Notes under the pieces: generated by a model
Told to the model about the DNA's origin: nothing
Seen by the model: the letters and a program-made list of their open reading frames with translations, nothing else
Database searches by the model: none
DNA from: Bacteroidota bacterium
GTDB lineage: Bacteria; Bacteroidota; Bacteroidia; Chitinophagales; Chitinophagaceae
Assembly: GCA_018267955.1 (NCBI GenBank)
Contig: JAFDXL010000010.1
Location: forward strand, 124,001 to 188,000
DNA: 64,000 nt
Direction: 5' to 3'
Position numbers and translations under genes: made by a program
Part shown: piece after piece, positions 1 to 8,075 of the stretch
How the letters are laid out: every line of letters starts with the position of its first letter
How positions within the stretch are numbered: position 1 is the stretch's first letter

Positions 1-882
1 CCATATACGTCCGTCGTTACGCAGCGATTCAGACATCAATGTCAGTTTCGATTGGTGGTCACCACTTACAGGAATACATGTCGGGTGTATCTGGGTAAAG
101 CAAGGATTACCGAAATAAGCTCCTTTTTTATGTGCTTTCCATGCTGCTGTTACGTTACTGCCCATGGCGTTTGTCGATAGGTAGAATACGTTACCATAAC
201 CACCGCTGCAAAGCAACACAGCATGGCCAAAATGACGCTCCAGTTCGCCTGTTACCAGGTTGCGAACAATAACACCACGTGCTTTACCGTCTATCATAAC
301 TACCTCCAGCATTTCATGGCGGCTATATTGGGTAACGTTACCCAATGCAACCTGCCTTTCCAATGCCTGGTAGGCGCCTATCAGCAACTGCTGGCCGGTT
401 TGCCCCGCCGCATAGAATGTACGTTGTACCTGTGTACCACCGAATGAACGGTTACTCAACAGTCCGCCATATTCACGTGCAAAAGGAACACCCTGAGCAA
501 CGCACTGGTCAATAATATTAGCACTCACGCTCGCAAGCCTGTACACATTAGCCTCACGAGAGCGGTAGTCGCCACCTTTCACCGTATCATAAAACAGGCG
601 GAAAGTGCTGTCACCATCATTCTGATAGTTCTTGGCCGCGTTGATACCACCTTGCGCAGCAATAGAGTGTGCACGGCGCGGACTATCCTGGAAACAGAAT
701 GTCTTTACTTTATAACCTAATTCACCAAGAGATGCAGCGGCTGATGCGCCTGCAAGCCCGGTACCTATTACTATTATTTCTAACTGGCGTTTGTTAGCCG
801 GGTTTACCAGCTTACAGGTCGATTTATATTTCTCCCACTTTTCTTCAAGAGATCCTGCAGGTATTTTAGAATTAAGTGCCAT
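1..882 (-). CDS. sdhA: Succinate dehydrogenase flavoprotein subunit, 3' end cut by window edge
   Basis: This is the first 294 codons of the catalytic FAD subunit of succinate dehydrogenase/fumarate reductase, which oxidises succinate at the cytoplasmic face of the inner membrane. The translation starts [10 protein letters not shown] at the ATG whose complement is 880-882. An N-terminal nucleotide-binding loop ([14 protein letters not shown]) is followed by [15 protein letters not shown], where the His is the expected covalent FAD attachment site. The Gly-rich motif [12 protein letters not shown] and the substrate-loop region [15 protein letters not shown] are also readable. The gene follows sdhC by 43 bases on the same strand, and sdhB is expected beyond the window. 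The C-terminal half is missing only because the window ends. Confidence 0.96.
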   Translation of the reverse strand, partial: MALNSKIPAGSLEEKWEKYKSTCKLVNPANKRQLEIIVIGTGLAGASAAASLGELGYKVKTFCFQDSPRRAHSIAAQGGINAAKNYQNDGDSTFRLFYDTVKGGDYRSREANVYRLASVSANIIDQCVAQGVPFAREYGGLLSNRSFGGTQVQRTFYAAGQTGQQLLIGAYQALERQVALGNVTQYSRHEMLEVVMIDGKARGVIVRNLVTGELERHFGHAVLLCSGGYGNVFYLSTNAMGSNVTAAWKAHKKGAYFGNPCFTQIHPTCIPVSGDHQSKLTLMSESLRNDGRIW

Positions 883-925
883 ATCGGAAAGATTCGCGAT
901 TATTTTAAAACAAGTTGAAGGAAAA

Positions 926-1588
926 TTAGTTTACCCAATGCATATAAAAAGAAATAGGCATCAGGGCAAAAATTACCGTTACGATAATGGAAAAAGCCAC
1001 ACCTACATTTTTGATCATTGTCTTATATCTATGGGTAGTAAGGCCCAGTGTTTGCATAGAACTGTAAACACCATGTACCAAGTGCCATGCCAGGGCAAAG
1101 CAACCTAAAAGATATATAACAACAATAACCACGTTCTGAAACTCTTCCTTCATCAGTTCATAAAGATTCAATTCGCCACTGCCAAAAGTCTGTGCAAAAC
1201 GGTTAGGTCCCCAAAATTTAGACAAGTGGATGATAAGGAACAACAAGATAAGAGTTCCCAACAATCCCATAGAGCGCCTGTACCATGGGCTCGTTTGGCT
1301 GCCCGCTTTTACTGCATAACGCGTATTGCGGCGTTTGCTGTTCTTAGCCCACAGGCTTAAACCCTGTACTATATGAAGTATCAGGAATGCAAACAATCCG
1401 ATCTCTATCGTACGGATAACAACATTCGTACCCATAAAATGTGCAGCAGTTAAGAACGCATCTTCACCAAACCATATTTGGGCGTTTATGTAACAGTGCA
1501 CTATCAGGAATAAGATCAGGAATATACCGGTTAGCGACATTTGAATTTTCTTGCCAACCGAGCTGCTAAAAGCTTGTTTCCAGGACAT
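926..1588 (-). CDS. sdhC: Succinate dehydrogenase cytochrome b558 membrane subunit
   Basis: This 220-residue membrane protein anchors the Sdh/Frd complex and passes electrons to menaquinone through haem b. About five hydrophobic helices are visible, with His residues in or near them ([37 protein letters not shown]) that suit the di-haem b558 family. I take the ATG giving [10 protein letters not shown] rather than the upstream in-frame ATG, because the family begins at this point and a -7 box lies at 1632-1639, which would put the upstream ATG outside the transcript. The order sdhC then sdhA on the minus strand is the usual Bacteroidota arrangement. Confidence 0.94.
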   Translation of the reverse strand: MSWKQAFSSSVGKKIQMSLTGIFLILFLIVHCYINAQIWFGEDAFLTAAHFMGTNVVIRTIEIGLFAFLILHIVQGLSLWAKNSKRRNTRYAVKAGSQTSPWYRRSMGLLGTLILLFLIIHLSKFWGPNRFAQTFGSGELNLYELMKEEFQNVVIVVIYLLGCFALAWHLVHGVYSSMQTLGLTTHRYKTMIKNVGVAFSIIVTVIFALMPISFYMHWVN

Positions 1589-1631
1589 AATTAGTAGTCT
1601 GTATTTTGTAGAATGTAATTGTAAACGGCCA

Positions 1632-1639
1632 CAAAGATA
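1632..1639 (-). promoter_or_regulatory. Promoter -7 box of the sdhCA operon
   Basis: The minus strand reads TATCTTTG, an exact match to the Bacteroidota -7 consensus TAnnTTTG, about 45 bases upstream of the sdhC start. No clear -33 element was found. Confidence 0.6.
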
Positions 1640-1726
1640 ATATGCTATCTTCATAACCTAAAGTGCTAATCCTTTTTATCTGTAAAATAAGCAGTCAGGA
1701 ATTAGCACTAATTTAAATATGTTGCA

Positions 1727-2293
1727 TTATTCGCCGTAGAGGCGCAGCATTTGGTTATCTACCAGTTGAAAAAAATGCTGAGGCTGATAGGTGCGCCAGT
1801 TAGGGATATCCATCAATCGTATATAATTATCTACGTGCGAACGATGGAAGTCGTACTTAGTTTGTTCAGGCATATCTATCGAAACGATCCATCCCCCTTC
1901 CTCCTTGATGTCATCATGCCATTCCTCATAGTATTCAGTATCGCTGCTGTGAAAATTAAGGACGCTCTCTGTTATGAGTATGAATTTATAGATACCTGTT
2001 GCGATCATCTGGTCGATCACTTCGCGCTTCAGTTCCATGATATCATTTTCCACTGCGTCATTCCATTCGCCTATCATTTCAATGATCGCATAATTCTGGT
2101 CATAGTCGGCATAAAGCACTTTCAGGTATAAAGTCCTTGATCCAAACTCATCCCATTGCGGATGTATGTAGTAATTATAAACGGTATTAGAGAATTCAAA
2201 TTCACTGTATTCGCGGCCATAAAAAGGAGATTTTTCGTCCTCTTCAGCTGCGTACAGATGTCGCCAGTTAAAATATGGTTCTATATCGTGCAT
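1727..2293 (-). CDS. Conserved acidic protein of unknown function
   Basis: I do not recognise a named family in this 188-residue protein. It is soluble, acidic and rich in Tyr, Trp and Asp/Glu, with no signal peptide or membrane segment, so it is probably cytoplasmic. The start is the ATG giving MHDIEPYFNW because a rare strong Shine-Dalgarno (GGGAGG) lies just before it; the longer reading would run back into the rhodanese gene. It begins 10 bases after the rhodanese stop codon, so the two are almost certainly co-transcribed. No function is assigned. Confidence 0.72.
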   Translation of the reverse strand: MHDIEPYFNWRHLYAAEEDEKSPFYGREYSEFEFSNTVYNYYIHPQWDEFGSRTLYLKVLYADYDQNYAIIEMIGEWNDAVENDIMELKREVIDQMIATGIYKFILITESVLNFHSSDTEYYEEWHDDIKEEGGWIVSIDMPEQTKYDFHRSHVDNYIRLMDIPNWRTYQPQHFFQLVDNQMLRLYGE

Positions 2294-2303
2294 GCAACCT
2301 CCC

Positions 2304-2624
2304 TTAGCTGATCCTGGTATCTCCGTACTTCTCTTTCCATGCCAGCACTCCGCCTGCAACATTCACTGTATCGGTGAAACCAAGTTGTTCCAGCACCATA
2401 CATGCTTGCATACTACGCTTACCCGAACGGCAGTGAATGATCAGCTCTTCGTTCCTTAGATCTTCCAATTCATCTATCTGCATGCTCAGGATATGGCCCA
2501 GGGGTATCAATTTCGCACCAATATTGTATTCCTTGTATTCTTCCGGTTCACGAACATCAATGATGTTTAATGTTTCACCGGCATCTAATCTTTCTTTCAG
2601 TTGTTCTACAGTAATTTCTCGCAT
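2304..2624 (-). CDS. Single-domain rhodanese-like protein
   Basis: This is a 106-residue single rhodanese domain, a sulfurtransferase fold that carries persulfide sulfur on a Cys. The family signature VREPEEYKEYNI is near residue 25, and the active-site loop LIIHCRSGKRSMQA places the catalytic Cys near residue 65. There is no signal peptide, so it acts in the cytoplasm. It sits between a T9SS cargo gene (gap 9 bases) and the acidic unknown protein (gap 10 bases), so it is probably transcribed with them. The donor and acceptor cannot be read from the sequence. Confidence 0.9.
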   Translation of the reverse strand: MREITVEQLKERLDAGETLNIIDVREPEEYKEYNIGAKLIPLGHILSMQIDELEDLRNEELIIHCRSGKRSMQACMVLEQLGFTDTVNVAGGVLAWKEKYGDTRIS

Positions 2625-2633
2625 ACTGCAATA

Positions 2634-4502
2634 TTAGTATTTTATAACCTTTTGTGGCTGCAATTGCTGGTTACCTACTTTCAGGCGAACAATATATACG
2701 CCGGGCGCCAGGTCTGCTACGTCCAGGTATTGCTCACTTTTTATGCTTCCTGATAAAATCACTTTGCCTTGCATATCTGCTATCCAATAAGTGCCATCGC
2801 CAGAGATGTCATATTCTATTTTCAATCTGTCGTGTACAGGGTTAGGATTTGCAAACCAGCGATTGCCCGGCTTCGCTATCTGTTGCACATCGCTAGCAAA
2901 TACGGGGCCTAACATAGGCCTTATCATCACAGCGCCGTCTATGGTAGATGGCTGCCAGGAACCAATAACGTTGTAGTATAGATGGTTTCCGCCTGTTCGG
3001 TTCACATCAAGGCCCAGGTACAGGCTATCGGCATTACCAAAGGCCGGTTGCACGGTTCCTATATAAAATGTTCCTGCGGGCATAGGTACAGGATTCGTGA
3101 ATTTATAGGTCCAGGTAAAATCATTACGCATATAGCCCGGCACCAAAAGATCTTCAGAATATACCGCATTTTCAGAACCGCCATTGACGCCAATATCCGA
3201 ATACACAAAGACAGAAAAATATTTATTGTACGCCATAGGCACTTGTCTGCCAAAATATATGGATACACCGGTTATCGTATCCGGTTGGTTCAGGTGAAAC
3301 TCTATCGCGGTTTTAGCGGGCAAGGTGGGAAACATATTCAGGAAATAGGATTTCTCTGCCGTTCCATCATCATACGCCATGTAATTATAGAATATCTGGT
3401 GCTTTAAGATAGTATCGTTAACCGGGTCATCCGGTGGTGATTGTGCTTCTACATAATACTTTGTATCAAATGTATAGTTATCATACAAATGGTTGAGCGC
3501 AGGTTTTGTAGTGTACATCGGGAAGCTGACCTGTTCTTTGTCTTCAGACACCACTACTATACTATTTGTTGTCCCGCTACCCAATGGCAATCCCGTAAAC
3601 TGTTCTGCAGCCTTGTAGTTGTAATTGATACTTTTCGGCGCGTTATATCCATTCCTGATAGTTGCAAAATGCTGGCCGGCCAGTTCTTTGCCGGGATCAG
3701 CAATAAACTGCCTGTAAGGCATTGATGTCAGATCATTGAGCAGGAAAGATGGTTCATCAGACATGGCTACGTCATTGATCAACGTATCATACATATTCCT
3801 GCCCTTATCCAGTTTTATATAATCAATATTCCATACATCATCATTGGTATTCAGCGATGCCTTGTTCACAAAACGAAACTGGAAGGTATCATGCATATAC
3901 GCTGTATCAATGATGGGTATCAAGACTTGTTTAAAAGAGTCTAGATTAGTGCCTTCTTTTGCCCACACTTTTATCCAGGCTCCGTTCGATTTCTTAAAAT
4001 ACAACATCAGGGAATCCTGACCTTCTGGAGCAAATCCATTCCCCGCCGGCTGGTAAAAAAAACTAAAGTATAAGCTATCGGACGGGGATTGTGAAAGCAG
4101 GCCAATGAATTTAGAAGTAAGACTATCAGCATACAACAATGCAGTGCTCACATCCGGATTGTAAGGAATGCCGGCCGCATTCAGGCCATCAAATGTAGCA
4201 ACGCCCCTGCTCACCGGGCTTACACCCATGGTATTATTGATATAGACTTCTACATCCATCCATTTCGATGAATCAGGCCATGTATCATACCCCGTAAAAT
4301 CTTCGAAAAAAGGCAGGCCGATGGCTGTAGTTTTTTGTTGTGCACCACGTTGGTTAGCAGCGGAAACAGGTGCATTAATTCTCCTGTTATTATGGATAAT
4401 AGCGCCGTTAAATCCCAGCGGAGCGACCACTTCCTGGGCTAGCAGGCAGGGGCCGGAGACTAAAAAAAACAATATGAGTATACACCTTAGTCTCCTTTCC
4501 AT
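2634..4502 (-). CDS. Secreted protein with type A T9SS sorting domain
   Basis: This 622-residue protein is predicted to leave the cell by the type IX secretion system. It has a Sec signal peptide (about residues 1-22, ending CLLAQ) and a C-terminal sorting domain of about 75 residues containing NPVHDRLKIEYDIS, the LAPGVYIVRLKVGN strand pair and a basic end (QKVIKY). The 500-residue middle is Asn/Asp/Tyr-rich and probably beta-sandwich; I recognise no enzyme motif. Its first 16 bases overlap the 3' end of the PASTA gene, which indicates translational coupling. It could be an adhesin or a structural surface protein. Confidence 0.88.
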   Translation of the reverse strand: MERRLRCILILFFLVSGPCLLAQEVVAPLGFNGAIIHNNRRINAPVSAANQRGAQQKTTAIGLPFFEDFTGYDTWPDSSKWMDVEVYINNTMGVSPVSRGVATFDGLNAAGIPYNPDVSTALLYADSLTSKFIGLLSQSPSDSLYFSFFYQPAGNGFAPEGQDSLMLYFKKSNGAWIKVWAKEGTNLDSFKQVLIPIIDTAYMHDTFQFRFVNKASLNTNDDVWNIDYIKLDKGRNMYDTLINDVAMSDEPSFLLNDLTSMPYRQFIADPGKELAGQHFATIRNGYNAPKSINYNYKAAEQFTGLPLGSGTTNSIVVVSEDKEQVSFPMYTTKPALNHLYDNYTFDTKYYVEAQSPPDDPVNDTILKHQIFYNYMAYDDGTAEKSYFLNMFPTLPAKTAIEFHLNQPDTITGVSIYFGRQVPMAYNKYFSVFVYSDIGVNGGSENAVYSEDLLVPGYMRNDFTWTYKFTNPVPMPAGTFYIGTVQPAFGNADSLYLGLDVNRTGGNHLYYNVIGSWQPSTIDGAVMIRPMLGPVFASDVQQIAKPGNRWFANPNPVHDRLKIEYDISGDGTYWIADMQGKVILSGSIKSEQYLDVADLAPGVYIVRLKVGNQQLQPQKVIKY

Positions 4503-5362
4503 GGATCATCTGCATTTTCTTTAGGAGTGTTTTGGTCCCCTTCATTACTAACTCCGTCTCCCGGCTTTTTATTATGTTTCAGCATATCAGGGCCGGGGTT
4601 TTGCATAATCCTGATATCAATGATATCTCCTTCTTTTATACGACTAGGTGCTCCCAGTTCATTCAGCGCTTGCGGCGTTTGGTCATATACTATAGCAAGG
4701 GCAGAATCTGAGATATCTCCTTCCCACAATGCAGTCACCGTAAGTCCGCTGCCATTCAACATTGCCAAAGCTTCCTCATAACTCATACCAACAACATCAG
4801 GAACATTCAATTCCGTATTGCCCAACCCATCTCCTATCACCAGGTCTATATGGCTACCTTGCGGTATCATGGTACCCGGCCTTATTTGTTGCCCTTTATA
4901 TAATTGCTCCAGGATAGCGCCTTTTGCTATATCAGGCCGGTAAGTGGTATCGCCTAATATCAGCTTATTGCTTTTCAATATCATCTCCGCACTCCTGAAA
5001 GACAGGTTTTGCAGGTTGGGCATTGGTGTCAGTGGCGGTTGCGATTTGTTTATGGTGATAAATACAGTGCGGCCCGATTTCACAATTTCTCCAATATCAG
5101 GCATTTGCCTCAATACAATATAAGGCCGCCGGCCAGGATCGTAAGACGAATCTATCTCTACATCAAAGCCCATACCTTCCAACTGATTAATGGCCATTTT
5201 CACATCTCTGTCTACTACGCCCGGCACTTTAGTTTCTTGTCCATGCCTGGTAATAATGCTAAGGCTCGAAAAAAACAGTACATACAGGACGATGCAAAGC
5301 AGCAGCACCACCAGCAGGTTAAAGCGAAACGATTTCCTGATATCTTCTCTGATCAAAGCCAT
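4487..5362 (-). CDS. Membrane-anchored PASTA-domain protein without a kinase
   Basis: This 291-residue protein has a short cytoplasmic N-terminus, one membrane helix (about residues 14-33), and then three tandem PASTA domains (about 40-107, 110-183 and 188-256), each opening with a VPxx hydrophobic start. PASTA domains bind peptidoglycan fragments or beta-lactams in Firmicutes and actinobacterial Ser/Thr kinases and PBPs, but neither a kinase nor a penicillin-binding domain is present here. The C-terminal tail is polar and disordered. It lies 34 bases downstream of ddl, which supports a cell-wall role. Confidence 0.9.
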   Translation of the reverse strand: MALIREDIRKSFRFNLLVVLLLCIVLYVLFFSSLSIITRHGQETKVPGVVDRDVKMAINQLEGMGFDVEIDSSYDPGRRPYIVLRQMPDIGEIVKSGRTVFITINKSQPPLTPMPNLQNLSFRSAEMILKSNKLILGDTTYRPDIAKGAILEQLYKGQQIRPGTMIPQGSHIDLVIGDGLGNTELNVPDVVGMSYEEALAMLNGSGLTVTALWEGDISDSALAIVYDQTPQALNELGAPSRIKEGDIIDIRIMQNPGPDMLKHNKKPGDGVSNEGDQNTPKENADDPWKGD

Positions 5363-5396
5363 ACAGCTTATTATATCTTACTTTAATTAAAACTAC

Positions 5397-6392
5397 TTAT
5401 AATACAGGGGATTTCATGCAATCCTCTATCAGCGCTCCGTAAAATTCTTTTAGTGAAATGCCTGCGGCACGTACTTGTTGCGGAACGATACTGTTCTCAC
5501 TTTGCCCTGGCATAGTATTTACTTCCAGGAAGAATAATTTATTTGTCCCCTTCTGCAAGATAAAATCCATCCTTACTACACCTCTGCAGTTCAGGTGGCG
5601 GTATACATAAGATGCCTTGGTTTCAAGTTGCTCGCGTATGTTATCGTCAATCAATGCCGGCGTTATTTCACTGGTAACTCCCGGTGTGTATTTTGCCTCA
5701 TAATCAAAAAACTCATTCTTGCTTACGATCTCTGTTGGCGGCAATGTTCGTAGATAGCCATTTACACGATATACGCCAATCGTCAGTTCTCTTCCTTCTA
5801 TAAACTCTTCGATCAGCACCTGGTTATCTTCCTTAAAAGCTTTTTCTATAGCAGGCAGCAATGCTTCTACAGATTTTACTTTACTCACACCCAGGCTCGA
5901 TCCGCTTTCATTGGGCTTTACAAACATGGGCAACTGCAGTTGCTCCAGGATATTACCTACAGAATAGGGTTCGCCTTTTATAAGATGTACGGAGTTTGCG
6001 ATGTTTACTACATTAAATGCCTTTACTACTTTATTGCAATAGCTCTTATTAAACGTCAATGCGGAAACGATAGCATTACATGTTGTATAAGGTATATCCA
6101 GCATATCCAGGTATCCTTGTATCCGGCCATCTTCGCCGGGTGTGCCATGGATAGCTATAAAAACGCAATCAAAATTTACCTTCTCGCCTTCTATATTAAG
6201 TGAAAAGTCGTTTTTGTCAACCGGTATCTGTTCTCCCTTATTGGTTTCATGCCACCAGCCATCTTTGGTAATGATGATTTTATAAATATTATAGAGCGAA
6301 CTATCGAGGTTTTTTTCAATAGTTTCAGCAGTTTGTATAGATATCACATACTCACCGGAATATCCCCCGGCCAACAGAGCGATGTTCTTCAT
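5397..6392 (-). CDS. ddl: D-alanine--D-alanine ligase
   Basis: This 331-residue ATP-grasp enzyme joins two D-Ala residues to make the dipeptide used in peptidoglycan precursor synthesis in the cytoplasm. Diagnostic segments are the N-terminal LLAGGYSGEYVIS, the HGTPGEDGRIQGYLD loop, the lid and ATP-binding part MFVKPNESGSSLGVSKV, EEFIEGRELTIGVY, and the metal-binding end FFLEVNTMPGQS. The length is normal for the family. It heads a likely minus-strand operon (ddl, PASTA protein, T9SS protein, rhodanese, unknown), with a -7 box about 25 bases upstream. Confidence 0.95.
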   Translation of the reverse strand: MKNIALLAGGYSGEYVISIQTAETIEKNLDSSLYNIYKIIITKDGWWHETNKGEQIPVDKNDFSLNIEGEKVNFDCVFIAIHGTPGEDGRIQGYLDMLDIPYTTCNAIVSALTFNKSYCNKVVKAFNVVNIANSVHLIKGEPYSVGNILEQLQLPMFVKPNESGSSLGVSKVKSVEALLPAIEKAFKEDNQVLIEEFIEGRELTIGVYRVNGYLRTLPPTEIVSKNEFFDYEAKYTPGVTSEITPALIDDNIREQLETKASYVYRHLNCRGVVRMDFILQKGTNKLFFLEVNTMPGQSENSIVPQQVRAAGISLKEFYGALIEDCMKSPVL

Positions 6393-6414
6393 GAAATCGT
6401 TAAAAGTTTGGTTT

Positions 6415-6422
6415 CAAAGGTA
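6415..6422 (-). promoter_or_regulatory. Promoter -7 box upstream of ddl
   Basis: The minus strand reads TACCTTTG, an exact match to TAnnTTTG, 23 bases before the ddl start codon. No good -33 box is visible. Confidence 0.6.
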
Positions 6423-6517
6423 ACAGAAAAACGTGGATGCCGAAATTAGCCCACTTATAAATAGACGAATAGGGAAAACATTAACAGATTGATGTTGCTA
6501 ATCACCAAATCCACTTA

Positions 6518-7210
6518 TCAATCTGTATCAGAAATAAATTTCTTGATCAGGAATGTAAGGTATGCGTTATTCACCTGCTCTATTGGATGGGCGGTACCCG
6601 GTAATATGCCCATTTGCGCATTTGATAAAGATCTATAAACCTGCAATGTCTCCTCCAGGCTTACCATTTTGTCCCGGTCGCCAAGCAACACAAGTACTGG
6701 CTGGCTCACCAATTTATAGTCTTCAGTCTTTAACGGGTTATCATTCCCCATAGCACTCAGCATATCCCGCGTTTTCAAGAGCAATTCTTTCCAATCATTA
6801 GGTGCGTGTCTCTTTTCAAGGGCAGCGGCAAAAGCCGGAATTTTACTGGCTATTACCTCTGTATCCAGCATTTTATTCTCTTTTTCTGCTATTGCGGGAT
6901 CCCAATGATATTTAGTAGCTAATGTAACCAGTTTATTGATCCGCTCCGGGTAATATCTTGCAAGGTACATGCCCACATATCCGCCCATGCTATAGCCAAA
7001 TACATTCACTCTATCCAGTCCATTACTATCTATATACTCCAATACTTCTTCTGCAAACTGTTTTATTGAAAACGCACCTGTATAAGGTGTTCCACCATGT
7101 CCTGAAAAGCTTATGTTGTGCACATGGTATGTTGATGATAGCTGTTCGCTTAAGCTTTGTAATTGGTCTTTTGCGCCTATTGCCCCGTGCAGCAGTAGTA
7201 TATGTTCCAT
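6518..7210 (-). CDS. Alpha/beta hydrolase
   Basis: This is a 230-residue cytoplasmic alpha/beta-hydrolase. The oxyanion-hole motif LLHGAIG is at residues 6-12, the nucleophile elbow GYSMGG is near residue 74, the acid is in LLGDRDKMV, and the catalytic His is in PGTAHPIEQV near the C-terminus, so the Ser-Asp-His triad appears complete. The fold resembles small esterases and the MenH/BioH type; the substrate is not readable. It is transcribed alone, 125 bases upstream of ddl, and starts at the ATG giving MEHILLLHG. Confidence 0.88.
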   Translation of the reverse strand: MEHILLLHGAIGAKDQLQSLSEQLSSTYHVHNISFSGHGGTPYTGAFSIKQFAEEVLEYIDSNGLDRVNVFGYSMGGYVGMYLARYYPERINKLVTLATKYHWDPAIAEKENKMLDTEVIASKIPAFAAALEKRHAPNDWKELLLKTRDMLSAMGNDNPLKTEDYKLVSQPVLVLLGDRDKMVSLEETLQVYRSLSNAQMGILPGTAHPIEQVNNAYLTFLIKKFISDTD

Positions 7211-7229
7211 AGCTCCAAATATAAAAAAA

Positions 7230-7251
7230 GAAGCGCCGGTTAAGGCGCTTC
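7230..7251 (-). terminator. Rho-independent terminator of the secreted beta-rich protein gene
   Basis: GAAGCGCC and GGCGCTTC pair around a 6-base loop. On the minus strand the hairpin is followed by a run of seven T, the right orientation for the 7279-7827 gene. Confidence 0.85.
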
Positions 7252-7278
7252 TATATAAGGGATAAGAGAGAGAGCTGA

Positions 7279-7827
7279 TTAAAGCTGCGTAGCAGTGTAC
7301 ACTACATCTGTAGTATAAGTACCTGCAGGGTAGGTGAAGCCCGGTGTTGCCTGGTACATTACGCTGAAGGTTTGGTTACCACCGCGGCTACCGTTAGAGA
7401 TCAGGTTTTGGTTGCTGCTTGTCAAACCTGCATACGCTGTAGTAGAGAACGGAGTAGCTACAGTTCCGCTGGTACCGTTTGCTGTTACTTTAAGAGCCAA
7501 TACACCGCTTACAGGCATTGTAGGGGCAGGTGTAGTAGAACCTGTATAGCTAAAGCTTGCAGAGCTTGATTTTACAGTTACGCTAAAGTTTTTGTTAGAA
7601 CGTACTTTCAGTTCCTGTGCTGCAGAGGTAACACCATTTGCATAATCATTTACAGTATTGAAAGCCAGGTTTACTGCAGTTCCTGTTGCAGAACCCGATC
7701 CTGTGAAGGTCAGCTCGATAGCATCAGAAAGGTTCAGGTTTACAGTTTGTGTAGCTGTAGAAGAAACCTGTGCGTTTGCTGCGTAAGTTGAAGTAAGGAT
7801 AGCTGCGATTGCGATGATCTTTTTCAT
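7279..7827 (-). CDS. Small secreted beta-sandwich protein (DUF4402/WxL-like)
   Basis: This 182-residue exported protein has a clear Sec signal peptide (MKKIIAIAAILTSTYAANA, cleavage before QVSST). The mature chain is Ser/Thr/Gly/Ala-rich with no Cys and ends in AGTYTTDVVYTATQL, the closing strand typical of DUF4402, spore-coat-U-like and WxL-like beta-sandwich proteins. Such proteins are often abundant surface or fimbria-like components. High expression is suggested by a strong terminator and an almost G-free leader. The exact family is uncertain; secretion and beta structure are more certain. Confidence 0.7.
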   Translation of the reverse strand: MKKIIAIAAILTSTYAANAQVSSTATQTVNLNLSDAIELTFTGSGSATGTAVNLAFNTVNDYANGVTSAAQELKVRSNKNFSVTVKSSSASFSYTGSTTPAPTMPVSGVLALKVTANGTSGTVATPFSTTAYAGLTSSNQNLISNGSRGGNQTFSVMYQATPGFTYPAGTYTTDVVYTATQL

Positions 7828-7885
7828 TTTGTTTGTTGTTGTTTTATTTGTTTTAGTTGTTTGTTCGTTTGATGATGCAAATATG
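7828..7885 (-). promoter_or_regulatory. Promoter-like box and unstructured A/C-rich leader
   Basis: On the minus strand CATATTTG (7878-7885) is one base off the TAnnTTTG -7 consensus. The roughly 43 bases between it and the start codon are almost purely A and C, with a single G and two T. Such a leader cannot fold. In Bacteroidota, which rarely use Shine-Dalgarno pairing, A-rich unstructured leaders are associated with strong translation. Confidence 0.55.
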
Positions 7886-8075
7886 GGGGTATGGCGGCTG
7901 CATATAGAAATTTCGAAGCCTCCTTAACCCCTGATTTACAATCGGTTAACAAGCGATTAACACTCGTGGTGCAATTATTTAGGCGGTTTACTTTTACGGC
8001 TACCGCATACTTAACATTTCCTTGTGAAAAACGGGAACCTGATTTGAACTATACTGATTATCAAACGTAGAAACA

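Noticed and set aside
791-2131. Plus-strand frames opposite sdhC and the acidic unknown protein
   Set aside because: The minus-strand frames carry family motifs or a good ribosome-binding site; the plus-strand ones do not.
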